Notes: a model not told the origin generated them from the letters alone. Counted from the first letter of the stretch, positions 35,266 to 44,427 are shown. The stretch is 64,000 nucleotides of DNA from an uncultured Duncaniella sp. (GCA_910578515.1 CAJTQR010000003.1:492119-556118), one strand, 5' to 3'. Program-made: numbers and translations.

Positions 35266-36531
35266 ATGAAACGAAAACTCTTAAAACAGATAAAATCCCA
35301 ATGGCGCAGCAATTTGTGGCTCGTAGTGGAGCTGGTGATTGTATCAGTGGTGTTGTGGTATATAATAGACTTGGTCACTATCATGACTCAGCCTATGTTC
35401 GAACCGAACGGCTTCAACGTGGAGCATTGCTATAAGCTCTCTTTGAAGCGCTCGGGAGAGGTGAAGCCCGGAGAGCCGGAAATGACTTCGGGGCAGGAGG
35501 GTGTAGAGATAGTGAAACGTCTCCGCCGTTATCCCGGTGTCGAGGCTGTGGCTGTGTCACAGGCGATTGAGCCTTATTGCGGTGACTTCTCATCGTGCAC
35601 GATGTATGATATTGACAATGACTCTCTGGAATATGGCAATCATCGTCCCGCATTGAGATATGGCAGGGCTAACGCCGATTTCCTCCGTGTGTTCCGCCAT
35701 GAGGGAGCGCGCGGCGAGACTCCCGAGGAGATAGCTGCCGACTTTGGTGTAGGTAAAATCATCGTGGCTGAGAATTTCTCTCAGTCAGTCGACAGTGGAG
35801 TTCCTGCCCACAGCGCGTTTGACCTATTGGGTCACCGTATGGCACTCGGTAGAGGTGAATTCCGGATTTCCTCAGTGGTGAAGAATGTTAAGAGGGAGGA
35901 TAGCACGCCTCAGAAATACTATTCTTTTGTAATTCTTTACCTTGATGACAACTCCGAGATAGATATGGACTGGTTCAGCGGGCTTTCGATACGTGTGAAG
36001 CCTGAGGCCGAAAAGGATTTTATCGAGAATTTCCGCAAGGATATGCAAAAACAGTTTCATGTGGGACTAAGCTATATCATCGATATAAAATCTTTTGACC
36101 AAATCCGCGAAGAACGTATGGCGAACGACAGACGTCTCAAGTCGAAACTATATATTGTGGTTGGCTTCCTTCTGCTCAATGTATTCCTTGGACTTCTCGG
36201 TACATTCTGGTACCGTACCCGTCAGCGAGTGAGCGAGATGGCGGTGCGCATGACATTCGGTGCCACCCGAGGCTCGATATTCCGCCGTTTGATGTCGGAG
36301 GGTATCATTCTCCTGGTCATAGCTACCGTGATAGCAATAGGGATTGACTGTGCCATAGCACATCTGGAATTAAACATGCGTCCCGAAGGTGACCATCTGA
36401 CTTTCGAAATGATAGCGATTGCATCGGGCATCACTTTCCTCCTTTCATTGCTGATGATATTCCTGGGAGTATACTTCCCCGCTCGTTCGGCTATGAAAAT
36501 TGAGCCTGCCGAGGCATTGCATAATGAATAA
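35266..36531 (+). CDS. ABC transporter permease, FtsX/MacB fold (pair 1, type B)
   Basis: A 421-residue permease. The ATG at 35266 is preferred to ATG 35251 because the paralogue at 37944 begins at the equivalent point (M-x-RKLLKQI). TM1 (NLWLVVELVIVSVVLWYI) is followed by a periplasmic domain with NVEHCYKL and RGETPEE, then the FtsX core (FLLLNVFLGLLGTFWYRTRQ, MAVRMTFGATRGSIFRRLMSEG) and a C-terminal IEPAEALHNE. It resembles the type B paralogue at 37944 throughout. The upstream ATG would overlap the previous gene by 4 nt, so translational coupling is possible. Confidence 0.9.
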   Translation: MKRKLLKQIKSQWRSNLWLVVELVIVSVVLWYIIDLVTIMTQPMFEPNGFNVEHCYKLSLKRSGEVKPGEPEMTSGQEGVEIVKRLRRYPGVEAVAVSQAIEPYCGDFSSCTMYDIDNDSLEYGNHRPALRYGRANADFLRVFRHEGARGETPEEIAADFGVGKIIVAENFSQSVDSGVPAHSAFDLLGHRMALGRGEFRISSVVKNVKREDSTPQKYYSFVILYLDDNSEIDMDWFSGLSIRVKPEAEKDFIENFRKDMQKQFHVGLSYIIDIKSFDQIREERMANDRRLKSKLYIVVGFLLLNVFLGLLGTFWYRTRQRVSEMAVRMTFGATRGSIFRRLMSEGIILLVIATVIAIGIDCAIAHLELNMRPEGDHLTFEMIAIASGITFLLSLLMIFLGVYFPARSAMKIEPAEALHNE

Positions 36532-36539
36532 AAATCCAA

Positions 36540-36582
36540 GGGGAGCTATTCCTCGCTCCCCATTTAAGCAGTTCTGCTTTTA
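36540..36582 (+). terminator. paired hairpins between the two permease pairs
   Basis: GGGGAGC/GCTCCCC (36540-36561, 8-nt loop) followed by AAGCAG/CTGCTT (36566-36579) and TTAATATTT. They could attenuate or protect the mRNA between pair 1 and pair 2; the T-run is short. Confidence 0.5.
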
Positions 36583-36617
36583 ATATTTGAAAAGTTTAAA
36601 TCAATTCATAAAGAATC

Positions 36618-37922
36618 ATGAAACTTTTAAAAGAAACCATATATAACCTCAGACGCCAGCCGGTGATATCGATGGTGACAATTATCGGTACGGCTCTGAG
36701 TATCTTTCTTGTAATGGTGGTGGTGATGCTCCATCAGGTACAGGTGATACCATTCTCCCCTGAGAGTAACCGTGACCGTTTCCAGCATTACAGCTGGATA
36801 TCGTTTGGCAACACAGAGTGGGGTGACCCGACCGAGAGCAATTCTAATGGTCCTATGGCATTTAAAGTTGTCAAGGAGTTCTTTTACCAACTCGAAGAGC
36901 CTGAGGCTGTGACTGCCTACGTATGTCAGCCAATGGTGAAATCAGTGAGTCTTCCGAAGCAGAAGCCATTCTCGGCTGATGTGCGCGAGACTGATGCAAA
37001 TTATTTCAAGGTGTTTGACTTAAAGTTCATAACCGGTGCACCCTATACTCAGGCTGACTTTGAGTCAGGGCTTCCGAAGGCTGTGATTGATGAGAATGTG
37101 GCGACACGTCTCTACGGCACCACCGATGCGGTAGGTAAGGAGTTTCTGCTTAACGGGGGTACTTACAAGGTCACAGGTGTGGTACGCCCCGTCAGCACTA
37201 TAGCTGAGAATGCTTATGCTCACTTGTGGATTAACACTACCTCTACCGGTGGACCGGAAGGAAACTGGAGTACCATAGGTGGCATGTACTCAGTCACTCT
37301 GCTTGCCAAGGATTCGGGTAAGGAGAGTATGGAAGCCTTGCATGATGAGGTGGAACGCCGCCTTGTGGAGTATAATAAGGAAATAGGCACAGCCGGATGG
37401 ATGATTATAAATCGTAATCGACCCTATACGCAAGAGAAGGAAGCGGCAGGCGGAGGCGCAAATGTGGAACCCGATGAGAAGGGTGCCCGCAAGGTCCGTT
37501 GGATTACATTCGCCATTCTCCTTATAGTTCCTGCTATTAATCTTTCGAGCATGACGCATAGCCGCCTGCGCCGCAGAGTGAGCGAAATCGCGGTACGTCG
37601 TGCTTTCGGTCAGACTCGTATGACCACCGTTATATCGGTAATAAACGAGAATCTGATAGTAACGATAATTGCCGGTCTGATAGGATTGTTGATGAGTGTG
37701 GTCCTGGCATACGTGTTTGGCGACATGTTGTTTGCCAAGGGATATTCTTTCACCCTCTCACGTCCGGATACAGATATGTCTATGCTTCTAAGTTGGAGCA
37801 CTTTCGGATGGGCGCTGCTCTTCTGCTTTATCCTTAATATCCTAAGTTCCGGCATCCCTGCCATACAAGCATCGCGTCAGCCTCTGGTAAATTCACTGCG
37901 CGGTGGAGGTAACAATCACTAA
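36618..37922 (+). CDS. ABC transporter permease, FtsX/MacB fold (pair 2, type A)
   Basis: A 434-residue paralogue of the permease at 33962. TM1 (MVTIIGTALSIFLVMVVVML) is followed by PESNRDR, a periplasmic domain with TGAPYTQADFESG (compare YGAPYSEADV in pair 1), and the FtsX core (INLSSMTHSRLRRRVSEIAVRRAFGQTR, LIGLLMSVVLAYVFG, WALLFCFILNILSSGIPAIQASRQPLVNSLRG). A Gly/Ala-rich insert (EAAGGGANVEPDE) sits just before the second TM. Together with the next gene it forms the second permease pair. Confidence 0.92.
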   Translation: MKLLKETIYNLRRQPVISMVTIIGTALSIFLVMVVVMLHQVQVIPFSPESNRDRFQHYSWISFGNTEWGDPTESNSNGPMAFKVVKEFFYQLEEPEAVTAYVCQPMVKSVSLPKQKPFSADVRETDANYFKVFDLKFITGAPYTQADFESGLPKAVIDENVATRLYGTTDAVGKEFLLNGGTYKVTGVVRPVSTIAENAYAHLWINTTSTGGPEGNWSTIGGMYSVTLLAKDSGKESMEALHDEVERRLVEYNKEIGTAGWMIINRNRPYTQEKEAAGGGANVEPDEKGARKVRWITFAILLIVPAINLSSMTHSRLRRRVSEIAVRRAFGQTRMTTVISVINENLIVTIIAGLIGLLMSVVLAYVFGDMLFAKGYSFTLSRPDTDMSMLLSWSTFGWALLFCFILNILSSGIPAIQASRQPLVNSLRGGGNNH

Positions 37923-37943
37923 CCTTACAGATACAATTGATAT

Positions 37944-39179
37944 ATGTCACGAAAATTATTAAAACAGATACGCAACGAATGGAAATCGAACATCTGGCTG
38001 GCTGTGGAACTGCTGGTAGTTTCGGTAGTGTTGTGGTATATACTTGACAACCTATATGTGAATTACCGTATCTACAGCATGCCGCTGGGGTTTGATGTGG
38101 AGCATTGCTACAAGCTAACATTTGACGATGTGACCGACAAAAGTCCAGATTTTATTCCCGATGAGACTGACGAACAACAGCGTGAGGCGAAAAGCATTCT
38201 TCTGGACCGTTTGGCTCACCATCCCATAGTAGAGGCGGCTACCCTCTCACAGAATGCCCATCCGTATAATGGTTCCAATTCTGGCACATTTGTTTTCAAA
38301 GACACATTAAGGTCAAACGGATATGTGGTACGCCGCATGGTGACACCTGACTTTCCGAGAGTGTTCCGTTTCCAAGGCACACGCGGCGAGACTCCAGAGG
38401 AGCTTACCGAGATGCTGAAGAGCGGAAAGATACTTGTCAATGACAGGCTGTTTCGCCATTATGGTGTCAGGATGACTGACTATGTGGGACAAGAGTTCTG
38501 CGTGGACGATTCAACAAATGTCAAGGTGCTTGGTGCTGCGCTTGTAGGACCTCGTTACAACGATTATACGGATTTTGACCACACTGTATTGAGAGCGCTT
38601 CCTAAGAGCTGGTTCGGATGGGCCGATGAATTCTCAATCCGCGTCAAACCTGAGGAGGACCATGACGTGGTGGAGACACTTATGGACCAGGCGGAGACAT
38701 TGTTTCATGTCGGTAACAAGGTTCTTGTCAATGTGCAATCGTATGACGATATAAAGCGTATAGTTCTCTATGGTAATTCACAGCATATGACCTATATGCT
38801 TGTCGGTATGGGGTTCCTGTTGCTTAATATTTTCCTCGGTCTGTTCGGCACATTCTGGTTCCGTACCCAGCAGCGTGTAGGAGAGATAGCCATCCGCAAG
38901 GCTATGGGAGCAACCAACTGGGAGGTGTGTCGCCGCCTTCTTACCGAGGGATTGGTGATACTGCTTCTGGTAACGCCATTCGCATTTGGTATTGATTGTT
39001 TGCTTGCTTATTTTGAAGTGAATACTTACTTTGACGATGGCTATCTGCAGTTATGGCGTGTGGCACTCTGTGCATTTGGTGCTGCAGTACTGATGGCGCT
39101 CATGATTATGGCTGGCGTATGGTTCCCGGCTTCCAGAGCTGAGAAGATTGACCCTGCAATAGCGCTTAAAGATGAATGA
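37944..39179 (+). CDS. ABC transporter permease, FtsX/MacB fold (pair 2, type B)
   Basis: A 411-residue paralogue of the permease at 35266, aligning from the start: KLLKQI, SNIWLAVELLVVSVVLWYI, FDVEHCYKL, and later RGETPEEL, FLLLNIFLGLFGTFWFRTQQRVGEIAIRKAMGAT and IDPAIALKDE. It starts 22 bp after the type A gene. The periplasmic domains differ more than the membrane parts, suggesting that the two pairs handle different ligands. Confidence 0.92.
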   Translation: MSRKLLKQIRNEWKSNIWLAVELLVVSVVLWYILDNLYVNYRIYSMPLGFDVEHCYKLTFDDVTDKSPDFIPDETDEQQREAKSILLDRLAHHPIVEAATLSQNAHPYNGSNSGTFVFKDTLRSNGYVVRRMVTPDFPRVFRFQGTRGETPEELTEMLKSGKILVNDRLFRHYGVRMTDYVGQEFCVDDSTNVKVLGAALVGPRYNDYTDFDHTVLRALPKSWFGWADEFSIRVKPEEDHDVVETLMDQAETLFHVGNKVLVNVQSYDDIKRIVLYGNSQHMTYMLVGMGFLLLNIFLGLFGTFWFRTQQRVGEIAIRKAMGATNWEVCRRLLTEGLVILLLVTPFAFGIDCLLAYFEVNTYFDDGYLQLWRVALCAFGAAVLMALMIMAGVWFPASRAEKIDPAIALKDE

Positions 39180-39225
39180 TGCTCTACTTCATGTCAGTTT
39201 TTTTACATAAAGATACTTTATAGAA

Positions 39226-40701
39226 ATGAAACGAATCCTACTTTTACTGGTTTACGTGATGCTGGCATTGCTGATGCTCGCGCAGGAAAACATAACGCTA
39301 TCGCTCGACGATGCCATAGCACGTGCGCGCCGTCAGAGTGTCAACGCCGCCGTGGCTCTGAATGAATTGCGTCAGTCTTACTGGGAGTACCGCACATATC
39401 GTGCAGATTTGCTTCCGGAGGTGACTTTTTCAGCCACTATTCCCTCATATCGCAAGCAATACTCATCATATCAGTTCGAGAGTGGTGAATTTGGGTTTGT
39501 GCGCAACAATTACATGGATATTACCGGCACATTGTCGCTGTCACAGAAAATCTGGACCACCGGCGGTACGCTGTCGCTCAATACCAATCTGGATTATCTG
39601 CGCCAGTACAGCGGCAATACTTACAACCGCTTCATGTCAATACCGTTGGCTCTCACCCTTAATCAGCCTATATTCGGAGTGAATACAGTGAAGTGGGACC
39701 GCAAAATCGAACCTGTGCGTTATAATGAGGCTAAGGCGGAATTCCTTAGCGCTACTGAGGAGGTGGCAATGACTACCATCAATTATTTCTTCAATCTTCT
39801 GTCGGCGCGCGAGGCTGTGTCGATAGCTAAGCAGAACCTTGACAACGCCGTGCGTCTCCATGAGGTGGCTAAAGTGAAGAGGGAGATGGGGCAGATAAGC
39901 CAGAATGACTTGTTGCAGATGGAACTCAACGAGCTGAATGCCCGCTCAACGCTCACTGATGCTGAGTCAAATATGAAGAGCCACATGTTCCGTCTCCGCT
40001 CTTTCCTTGATTATGGAGAGGATGTTGAGATTGACCCTGTGATACCGGAGAATATTCCGCAGGTTGACATACGGTTTGCCGATGCGTTGGAGAAGGCTTT
40101 GGAAAACAATAAGTTTGCCAAGAACCTGCGCCGCCGTCAGCTCGAAGCTGACTACGAAGTGGCTAAGGCGAAGGGAAATATGCGTCAAATCAATCTGTTC
40201 GCACAGGTTGGTTACACCGGTGTAGGCAATGAGTTTGACGGAGCCTATCGTGGACTTAAGGATAATCAGGTGGTAGAGCTCGGGGTCAGCATACCTATCC
40301 TTGACTGGGGTAAGCGCCGCGGCAAGGTGAAGGTGGCTGAGAGCAACCGTAAGGTGGTGGAGAGCAATCTGCGCCTTGAAGCTCAGAACTTCAATCAGGA
40401 TATTTTCATCCTTGTGGAGCGATTCAATAATCAGCAGGAGCAGCTCAAGATAGCAGTACGTGCCGATGAGATAGCTCAGAAGCGCTATGATACTAATGTG
40501 GAGACATATCTGATTGGTAAGATTTCCACACTCGACCTCAATGACTCGCAGGTAAAAAAAGATGAGTCGCGTCAGGAATATTTCCAGGAACTCTATGCCT
40601 ACTGGAGCTATTATTATCAATTGCGCTCTCTCACTCTTTGGGATTACACTACCAATTCCCCCCTCACTGTCGACTTTGACAAAGTGCTTAGGGATAATTG
40701 A
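39226..40701 (+). CDS. TolC-like outer-membrane efflux protein
   Basis: A 491-residue outer-membrane factor with signal peptide (to LAQE, about residue 20) and two OEP repeats with long amphipathic helices (NITLSLDDAIARARRQSVNA at the start of the first; RFADALEKALENNKFAKNLRRRQLEADYEVAKAKG at the start of the second). The usual LPIPILDWGKRR turn appears as GVSIPILDWGKRRGKVKVAESN. It would complete the tripartite pump with the adaptor at 31945. It is the last gene of the sigma-54 operon and is followed by a terminator-like hairpin. Confidence 0.93.
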   Translation: MKRILLLLVYVMLALLMLAQENITLSLDDAIARARRQSVNAAVALNELRQSYWEYRTYRADLLPEVTFSATIPSYRKQYSSYQFESGEFGFVRNNYMDITGTLSLSQKIWTTGGTLSLNTNLDYLRQYSGNTYNRFMSIPLALTLNQPIFGVNTVKWDRKIEPVRYNEAKAEFLSATEEVAMTTINYFFNLLSAREAVSIAKQNLDNAVRLHEVAKVKREMGQISQNDLLQMELNELNARSTLTDAESNMKSHMFRLRSFLDYGEDVEIDPVIPENIPQVDIRFADALEKALENNKFAKNLRRRQLEADYEVAKAKGNMRQINLFAQVGYTGVGNEFDGAYRGLKDNQVVELGVSIPILDWGKRRGKVKVAESNRKVVESNLRLEAQNFNQDIFILVERFNNQQEQLKIAVRADEIAQKRYDTNVETYLIGKISTLDLNDSQVKKDESRQEYFQELYAYWSYYYQLRSLTLWDYTTNSPLTVDFDKVLRDN

Positions 40702-40785
40702 TGGAGTAAAAGTAATGTTAATATATGACAATTTCTAAGTTTCGAACATAGAGACTGCTATAATTCTCTATAGTTGAGTTTTTTT

Positions 40786-40830
40786 GATACGGATGTGTGT
40801 GGATGATGCCACTCACATCCGTATTTCAAT
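40786..40830 (+). terminator. terminator after the export operon
   Basis: ATACGGATGTG pairs with CACATCCGTAT across a 16-nt loop, followed by TTCAATTTAT. The T-run is modest. Confidence 0.6.
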
Positions 40831-40913
40831 TTATCGGTATTTTTGAAGGGGGATGCCGATAGGTCACTTTATTGTGTCCGGTTCAAATTTTCCAGTTAAA
40901 GTTTCTAAATCTT

Positions 40914-40945
40914 ATTGCGTGAGCAGGGATTTTTGGCTAAATTTG
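40914..40945 (+). promoter_or_regulatory. Bacteroidetes-type promoter of the ECF sigma gene
   Basis: ATTG (40914-40917, one mismatch to TTTG), 20 bp, TAAATTTG (40938-40945). Confidence 0.65.
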
Positions 40946-41064
40946 CGTTAGAAAAAAGATGATTTATTGTGTACCTGTTCTTAATTTAATATAATTTAAC
41001 TAACCAATAAAACATTTCTGCCTATCGAGAGATTTCTACTCCAACCAACCAATCACTTTAAAGA

Positions 41065-41661
41065 ATGAAAAAACTGACTAAGCTTACTGACCGTGAACTG
41101 GTGCAGGCTTATGCCAATAATAATAACAACGAGGCGTTCGACGAACTGTTGCGGCGCCATCAGGACAAAGTGTATTCCTACATTTACCATGTCGTGAAGA
41201 ACAAGGAGCTTGTTGACGATATCTTTCAGGAGACATTTGTCAAGGCTATCATGACACTCAAGCAGGGAGGCTACACGGAGAGCGGCAAATTTTCGGCATG
41301 GCTCATACGGATAGCCCATAATCTTGTCATTGACAGTTTCCGTCATGAGAAGTGGGAAAACATGCTCTCGACCGTCAGTGATGAATCCGACCCGCTCAAC
41401 CGCCGCGAGCTCGCGGAGGGTAACATCGAGGATTTCATGATTGATGACCAGATAAAGAAGGATGTGCGAAAGATAGTGATGTCGCTTCCTGACGCGCAGC
41501 GTGAGGTGCTTGTGATGAGATTCTACCGTAACATGTCTTTCAAAGAGATTGCCGATGCCACTTCGGTGAGCATCAATACCGCTCTCGGCCGTATGCGCTA
41601 TGGATTGATAAACATGCGTAGGATTGCGGCTGAAAACAATATCGCATTGGTGACCACCTGA
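41065..41661 (+). CDS. ECF-type RNA polymerase sigma factor
   Basis: A 198-residue sigma-70 family protein of the ECF group. Region 2 spans about 15-90 (FDELLRRHQDKVYSYIYHVVKNKELVDDIFQETFVKA, FSAWLIRIAHNLVIDSFRH) and region 4 about 140-190 (LPDAQREVLVMRFYRNMSFKEIADATSVSINTALGRMRYGL). It directs transcription of a small regulon. No anti-sigma gene follows: the next gene encodes a porin 112 bp downstream, so regulation may come from elsewhere or from the long leader. Confidence 0.93.
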   Translation: MKKLTKLTDRELVQAYANNNNNEAFDELLRRHQDKVYSYIYHVVKNKELVDDIFQETFVKAIMTLKQGGYTESGKFSAWLIRIAHNLVIDSFRHEKWENMLSTVSDESDPLNRRELAEGNIEDFMIDDQIKKDVRKIVMSLPDAQREVLVMRFYRNMSFKEIADATSVSINTALGRMRYGLINMRRIAAENNIALVTT

Positions 41662-41773
41662 CACATGTGGCGTGGCATCAGTGGCGAGTGTATGATACTG
41701 TAACTATTATTTATGAGAGCCGGGACAGATAGGGTTCGTGCCCCGGCAGATGTTCTAAAAGTTTTTAATTGAC

Positions 41774-42796
41774 ATGTCAATTCTAAAGGTTTTTACCGCA
41801 GCGGCGGTATGTCTGATGTGTGCAGCCCCAATGTCGGCTGAAGAGGAGAAAGTAGACCTTGTACCCAAGATTCACGGGGCACTTCGCACCCGGTGGGAAA
41901 TGGATACCGAGGATGGTGCCAACCGTTTCCAGGTGCGCAATGCTCGTGTCACTCTCGATGGCAAGATTGCTCCCTCGATTGATTATTTCGTGCAGACCGA
42001 CCTCTGCAATGCCGGTAAGATGCAGATACTTGATGCATGGGGTAGAATCGGAATCGCAGACGGGCTGAAATTTCAGGCCGGTCAGTTTCGTATGCCTTTC
42101 GGTACTGATTGTTTTAAGGCGCCTTCCAACTATATTTTCGCCAACCGTTCCTTCATAGGCAAGCAGATGTGTAATGTGCGTGCCGTAGGGGCGAAGTTGA
42201 GCTACACGCCTTTCTCCACTCAATTTAATGATATGCTCATAGAGGGTGGGGCATTCAATCCCACTGTGATTACCGACCATAACAAATGGGTCAAGACTCT
42301 TGCTTACGCAGCTAAGATAGCCTACAGAGTGCGCAATGTGAAGTTCGCCACCGGAGTGCAGAGCATCGAGCCGGACTCAGTGCGTATGAATCTGCTCGGA
42401 GGTTCTGTGACATGGACTTGTGGACGATGGCTTGTGGAGGGTGAATATATGAACAAGCATTACACCCATAAGAGCCATAAGTCTGCCCATGCTTACAATA
42501 TTTATGCCGATTATCATTTCCCGGTGAAGGCAGGTGTGTTCAATCAGGCATCAGTACAGGCGCGTGTCGATGGTATGACAGCCCACAGCTCAGGTACCCG
42601 CAATGCCGAAGGGTATCTTATCACAAATAATGCTGCCCGTAACCGTGTCACAGTGGGAGGAACTCTGACCTACAAATACAAGGCAGTGCATTGTGATGTG
42701 AGACTTGACTATGAGAAATATTTCTACCATCACGGTGTGACGGTTCCCGAAGGGGATGGCGATAAAATCACTGCTGAAATGGTAATACGTTTCTAA
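41774..42796 (+). CDS. OprO/OprP-like outer-membrane porin (second copy)
   Basis: A 340-residue beta-barrel protein with signal peptide (to MSAEE, about residue 22) and a C-terminal MVIRF ending in Phe. VPKIHGALRTRWEMDTEDGANRFQVRNARVTLDGKIAPSIDYFVQTDL and FQAGQFRMPFG are characteristic of phosphate-selective porin O/P-like proteins. It is different in sequence from the porin at 24777. A GCCGGG/CCCGGC inverted repeat (41719-41747) precedes it, without a T-run, so read-through from the sigma gene is possible. Confidence 0.82.
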   Translation: MSILKVFTAAAVCLMCAAPMSAEEEKVDLVPKIHGALRTRWEMDTEDGANRFQVRNARVTLDGKIAPSIDYFVQTDLCNAGKMQILDAWGRIGIADGLKFQAGQFRMPFGTDCFKAPSNYIFANRSFIGKQMCNVRAVGAKLSYTPFSTQFNDMLIEGGAFNPTVITDHNKWVKTLAYAAKIAYRVRNVKFATGVQSIEPDSVRMNLLGGSVTWTCGRWLVEGEYMNKHYTHKSHKSAHAYNIYADYHFPVKAGVFNQASVQARVDGMTAHSSGTRNAEGYLITNNAARNRVTVGGTLTYKYKAVHCDVRLDYEKYFYHHGVTVPEGDGDKITAEMVIRF

Positions 42797-42850
42797 GATA
42801 TGCCACTTTCCTCATCGTTTTATGGATGGGGTTGGTTTGTTGCAACATAC

Positions 42851-42886
42851 AAAGAGTGCCGGATTATCAAGTTCCGGCACTCTTTT
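42851..42886. terminator. bidirectional terminator
   Basis: AAAGAGTGCCGGA and its complement TCCGGCACTCTTT around a 9-nt loop, T-rich on plus and with AAAG on the other side. It lies between the convergent porin and beta-barrel genes. Confidence 0.87.
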
Positions 42887-42931
42887 TGATTATTATGGTA
42901 TCCGGTATATACCGGGTGTGTGAGGTCTATT

Positions 42932-43699
42932 CTACTTGAATTTTCCGAAGCGAAGAGTGAAGCCGAAATTGATATTGAATGAGTTTGGCAGAGCTACGGA
43001 GAGGTCTTTATCAAGCATAGGTGAAGAATCGCGGTTTACATCATTTTCCGCGTATGAGAGACGCATGGTTGATTTTCCTGACAGGATGTTGTAACGCCCC
43101 TCCAGAAAAATGGATAGGGTGTTGGATAGATGTCGAGACACTCTTACCTGGGGTGACACAGTGAAAGCGAAGCCTGATTTGCCGCGCAAACGCATGGTGT
43201 AAAGTTCATCCGCATCATTGCTCATGATGTAGAAGTAATCCTGCTTTGCGGTGAATTCTGAGAAACCAATGCCGAGTGTATAGGTCAGTTCCACAGGACC
43301 TGCGGTGTGTGTATAGGCGCCGTTTATCATGAAGCTTCCGGCAGTGATGTTGCGGTTTCCATCCTCACCTTCCACCATGCTGTAACCTTTTGGAGGTCTT
43401 ATGCGGTATTCATCTGGCAGATATACGGCTGCATCAGCACCGATAGACCAATGACGGTTGAAGTAGAAACTATAGTCGATTGACACCACCGGTATAGTGT
43501 GTTTACGAAACAGTTGCACGAATCTGTTGCCATTCTCCTTGCCTGCAATGAGAGTGCCATAGTGATATGCTATGCGGTGTCGTCCGGTAGATGAGAAATC
43601 GTCGGCAGTCGGGGATGTCTGAGCGGAAATTGCCAATGAGCTCCCCAATGTGAGCAGAAATGCCAAAAATCTTAATGGATATGTAGTGAAACGTGTCAT
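42932..43699 (-). CDS. predicted outer-membrane beta-barrel protein, function unknown
   Basis: A 255-residue exported protein: signal peptide to ISAQ (about residue 26), then alternating beta-strand segments ending NINFGFTLRFGKFK, a typical barrel closing strand. No family beyond a generic OmpA/opacity-like barrel is recognised. It is transcribed toward the porin gene terminator and stands apart from the rnf genes by a terminator at 43761-43795. Confidence 0.75.
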   Translation of the reverse strand: MTRFTTYPLRFLAFLLTLGSSLAISAQTSPTADDFSSTGRHRIAYHYGTLIAGKENGNRFVQLFRKHTIPVVSIDYSFYFNRHWSIGADAAVYLPDEYRIRPPKGYSMVEGEDGNRNITAGSFMINGAYTHTAGPVELTYTLGIGFSEFTAKQDYFYIMSNDADELYTMRLRGKSGFAFTVSPQVRVSRHLSNTLSIFLEGRYNILSGKSTMRLSYAENDVNRDSSPMLDKDLSVALPNSFNINFGFTLRFGKFK

Positions 43700-43760
43700 A
43701 ATGCTAAAGAGTATTAACTTATATTTATAACGCGCATCACTGATTGAAAGTTGGTTTTAC

Positions 43761-43795
43761 AAAAAAGCCCCTTTCGGTTCAGTAACCGAAAGGGG
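43761..43795 (-). terminator. terminator after rnfA
   Basis: A 12-bp stem CCCCTTTCGGTT/AACCGAAAGGGG with CAGT loop; on the minus strand followed by CTTTTTT. Confidence 0.88.
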
Positions 43796-43845
43796 TAAGC
43801 TATGGCAATTAAAAAATAGTTTGTCAGAATGTTGAAATCGGAATT

Positions 43846-44427
43846 TTAGCCGATTTTGATTCCTGAGAATCCCATGAATGCCATTGCGAGCAGACCGGCG
43901 CAGATGAGTGCGATGGGTACACCGCGCATGGCTTTGGGCACGTTGGTCAGCGCGAGCTGTTCGCGGATTCCGGCAAAGATTGAGATAGCCATTGTAAAGC
44001 CTATCGCGGTAGCAAGTGCATAGACGATTGATTGTCCGAGGTCGAGATTGTTGCGTACCACGAGGATGGCAACACCGAGTACGGCACAGTTGGTGGTAAT
44101 AAGCGGAAGGAAGACGCCCAACGCGCTGTAGAGCACCGGAGCAATCTTCTTTAGGATGATTTCGAGCATCTGCACCAGTGCGGCAATCACGAGGATGAAG
44201 ACGATTGTCTGCATGAACTGCAATCCTAATGGGTTGAGCACGTAGAACTGCAGCAGCCAGGTGACACAGGTGGCTATTACCATCACGAAAGTGACGGCGG
44301 CACCCATACCGGTGGCTGACGAGAGTTTGCGCGACACACCGATGAAGGGGCAAATTCCGAGGAACTGGGCAAATACAATGTTGTTGACAAAGATTGCCGT
44401 AATGATGATTGAGATATATTCTAACAT
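43846..44427 (-). CDS. rnfA: Rnf electron-transport complex subunit A
   Basis: A 193-residue six-TM protein of the RnfA/NqrE family. The two conserved Cys that bind the intramembrane [2Fe-2S] cluster with RnfE are seen in FAQFLGICPFIG (about residue 25) and TTNCAVLGVAI (about 113). It is the last gene of rnfDGEA, ending 50 bp before a terminator. Rnf couples ferredoxin oxidation and NAD reduction to Na+ or H+ pumping; here the NAD and ferredoxin subunits are not adjacent. Confidence 0.95.
   Translation of the reverse strand: MLEYISIIITAIFVNNIVFAQFLGICPFIGVSRKLSSATGMGAAVTFVMVIATCVTWLLQFYVLNPLGLQFMQTIVFILVIAALVQMLEIILKKIAPVLYSALGVFLPLITTNCAVLGVAILVVRNNLDLGQSIVYALATAIGFTMAISIFAGIREQLALTNVPKAMRGVPIALICAGLLAMAFMGFSGIKIG

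Larger units (their letters stand above)
40702..41064. other. intergenic region between the TolC-like gene and the ECF sigma gene
   Basis: A 363-bp gap with the operon terminator (40786-40830) and the ECF sigma promoter (40914-40945), leaving a leader of about 115 nt before the sigma gene. No gene was found. Confidence 0.6.

Noticed and set aside
39967..40731. 254-codon frame antisense to the TolC-like gene
   Set aside because: Reverse complement of a helix-rich efflux protein; leucine/isoleucine-rich shadow only.
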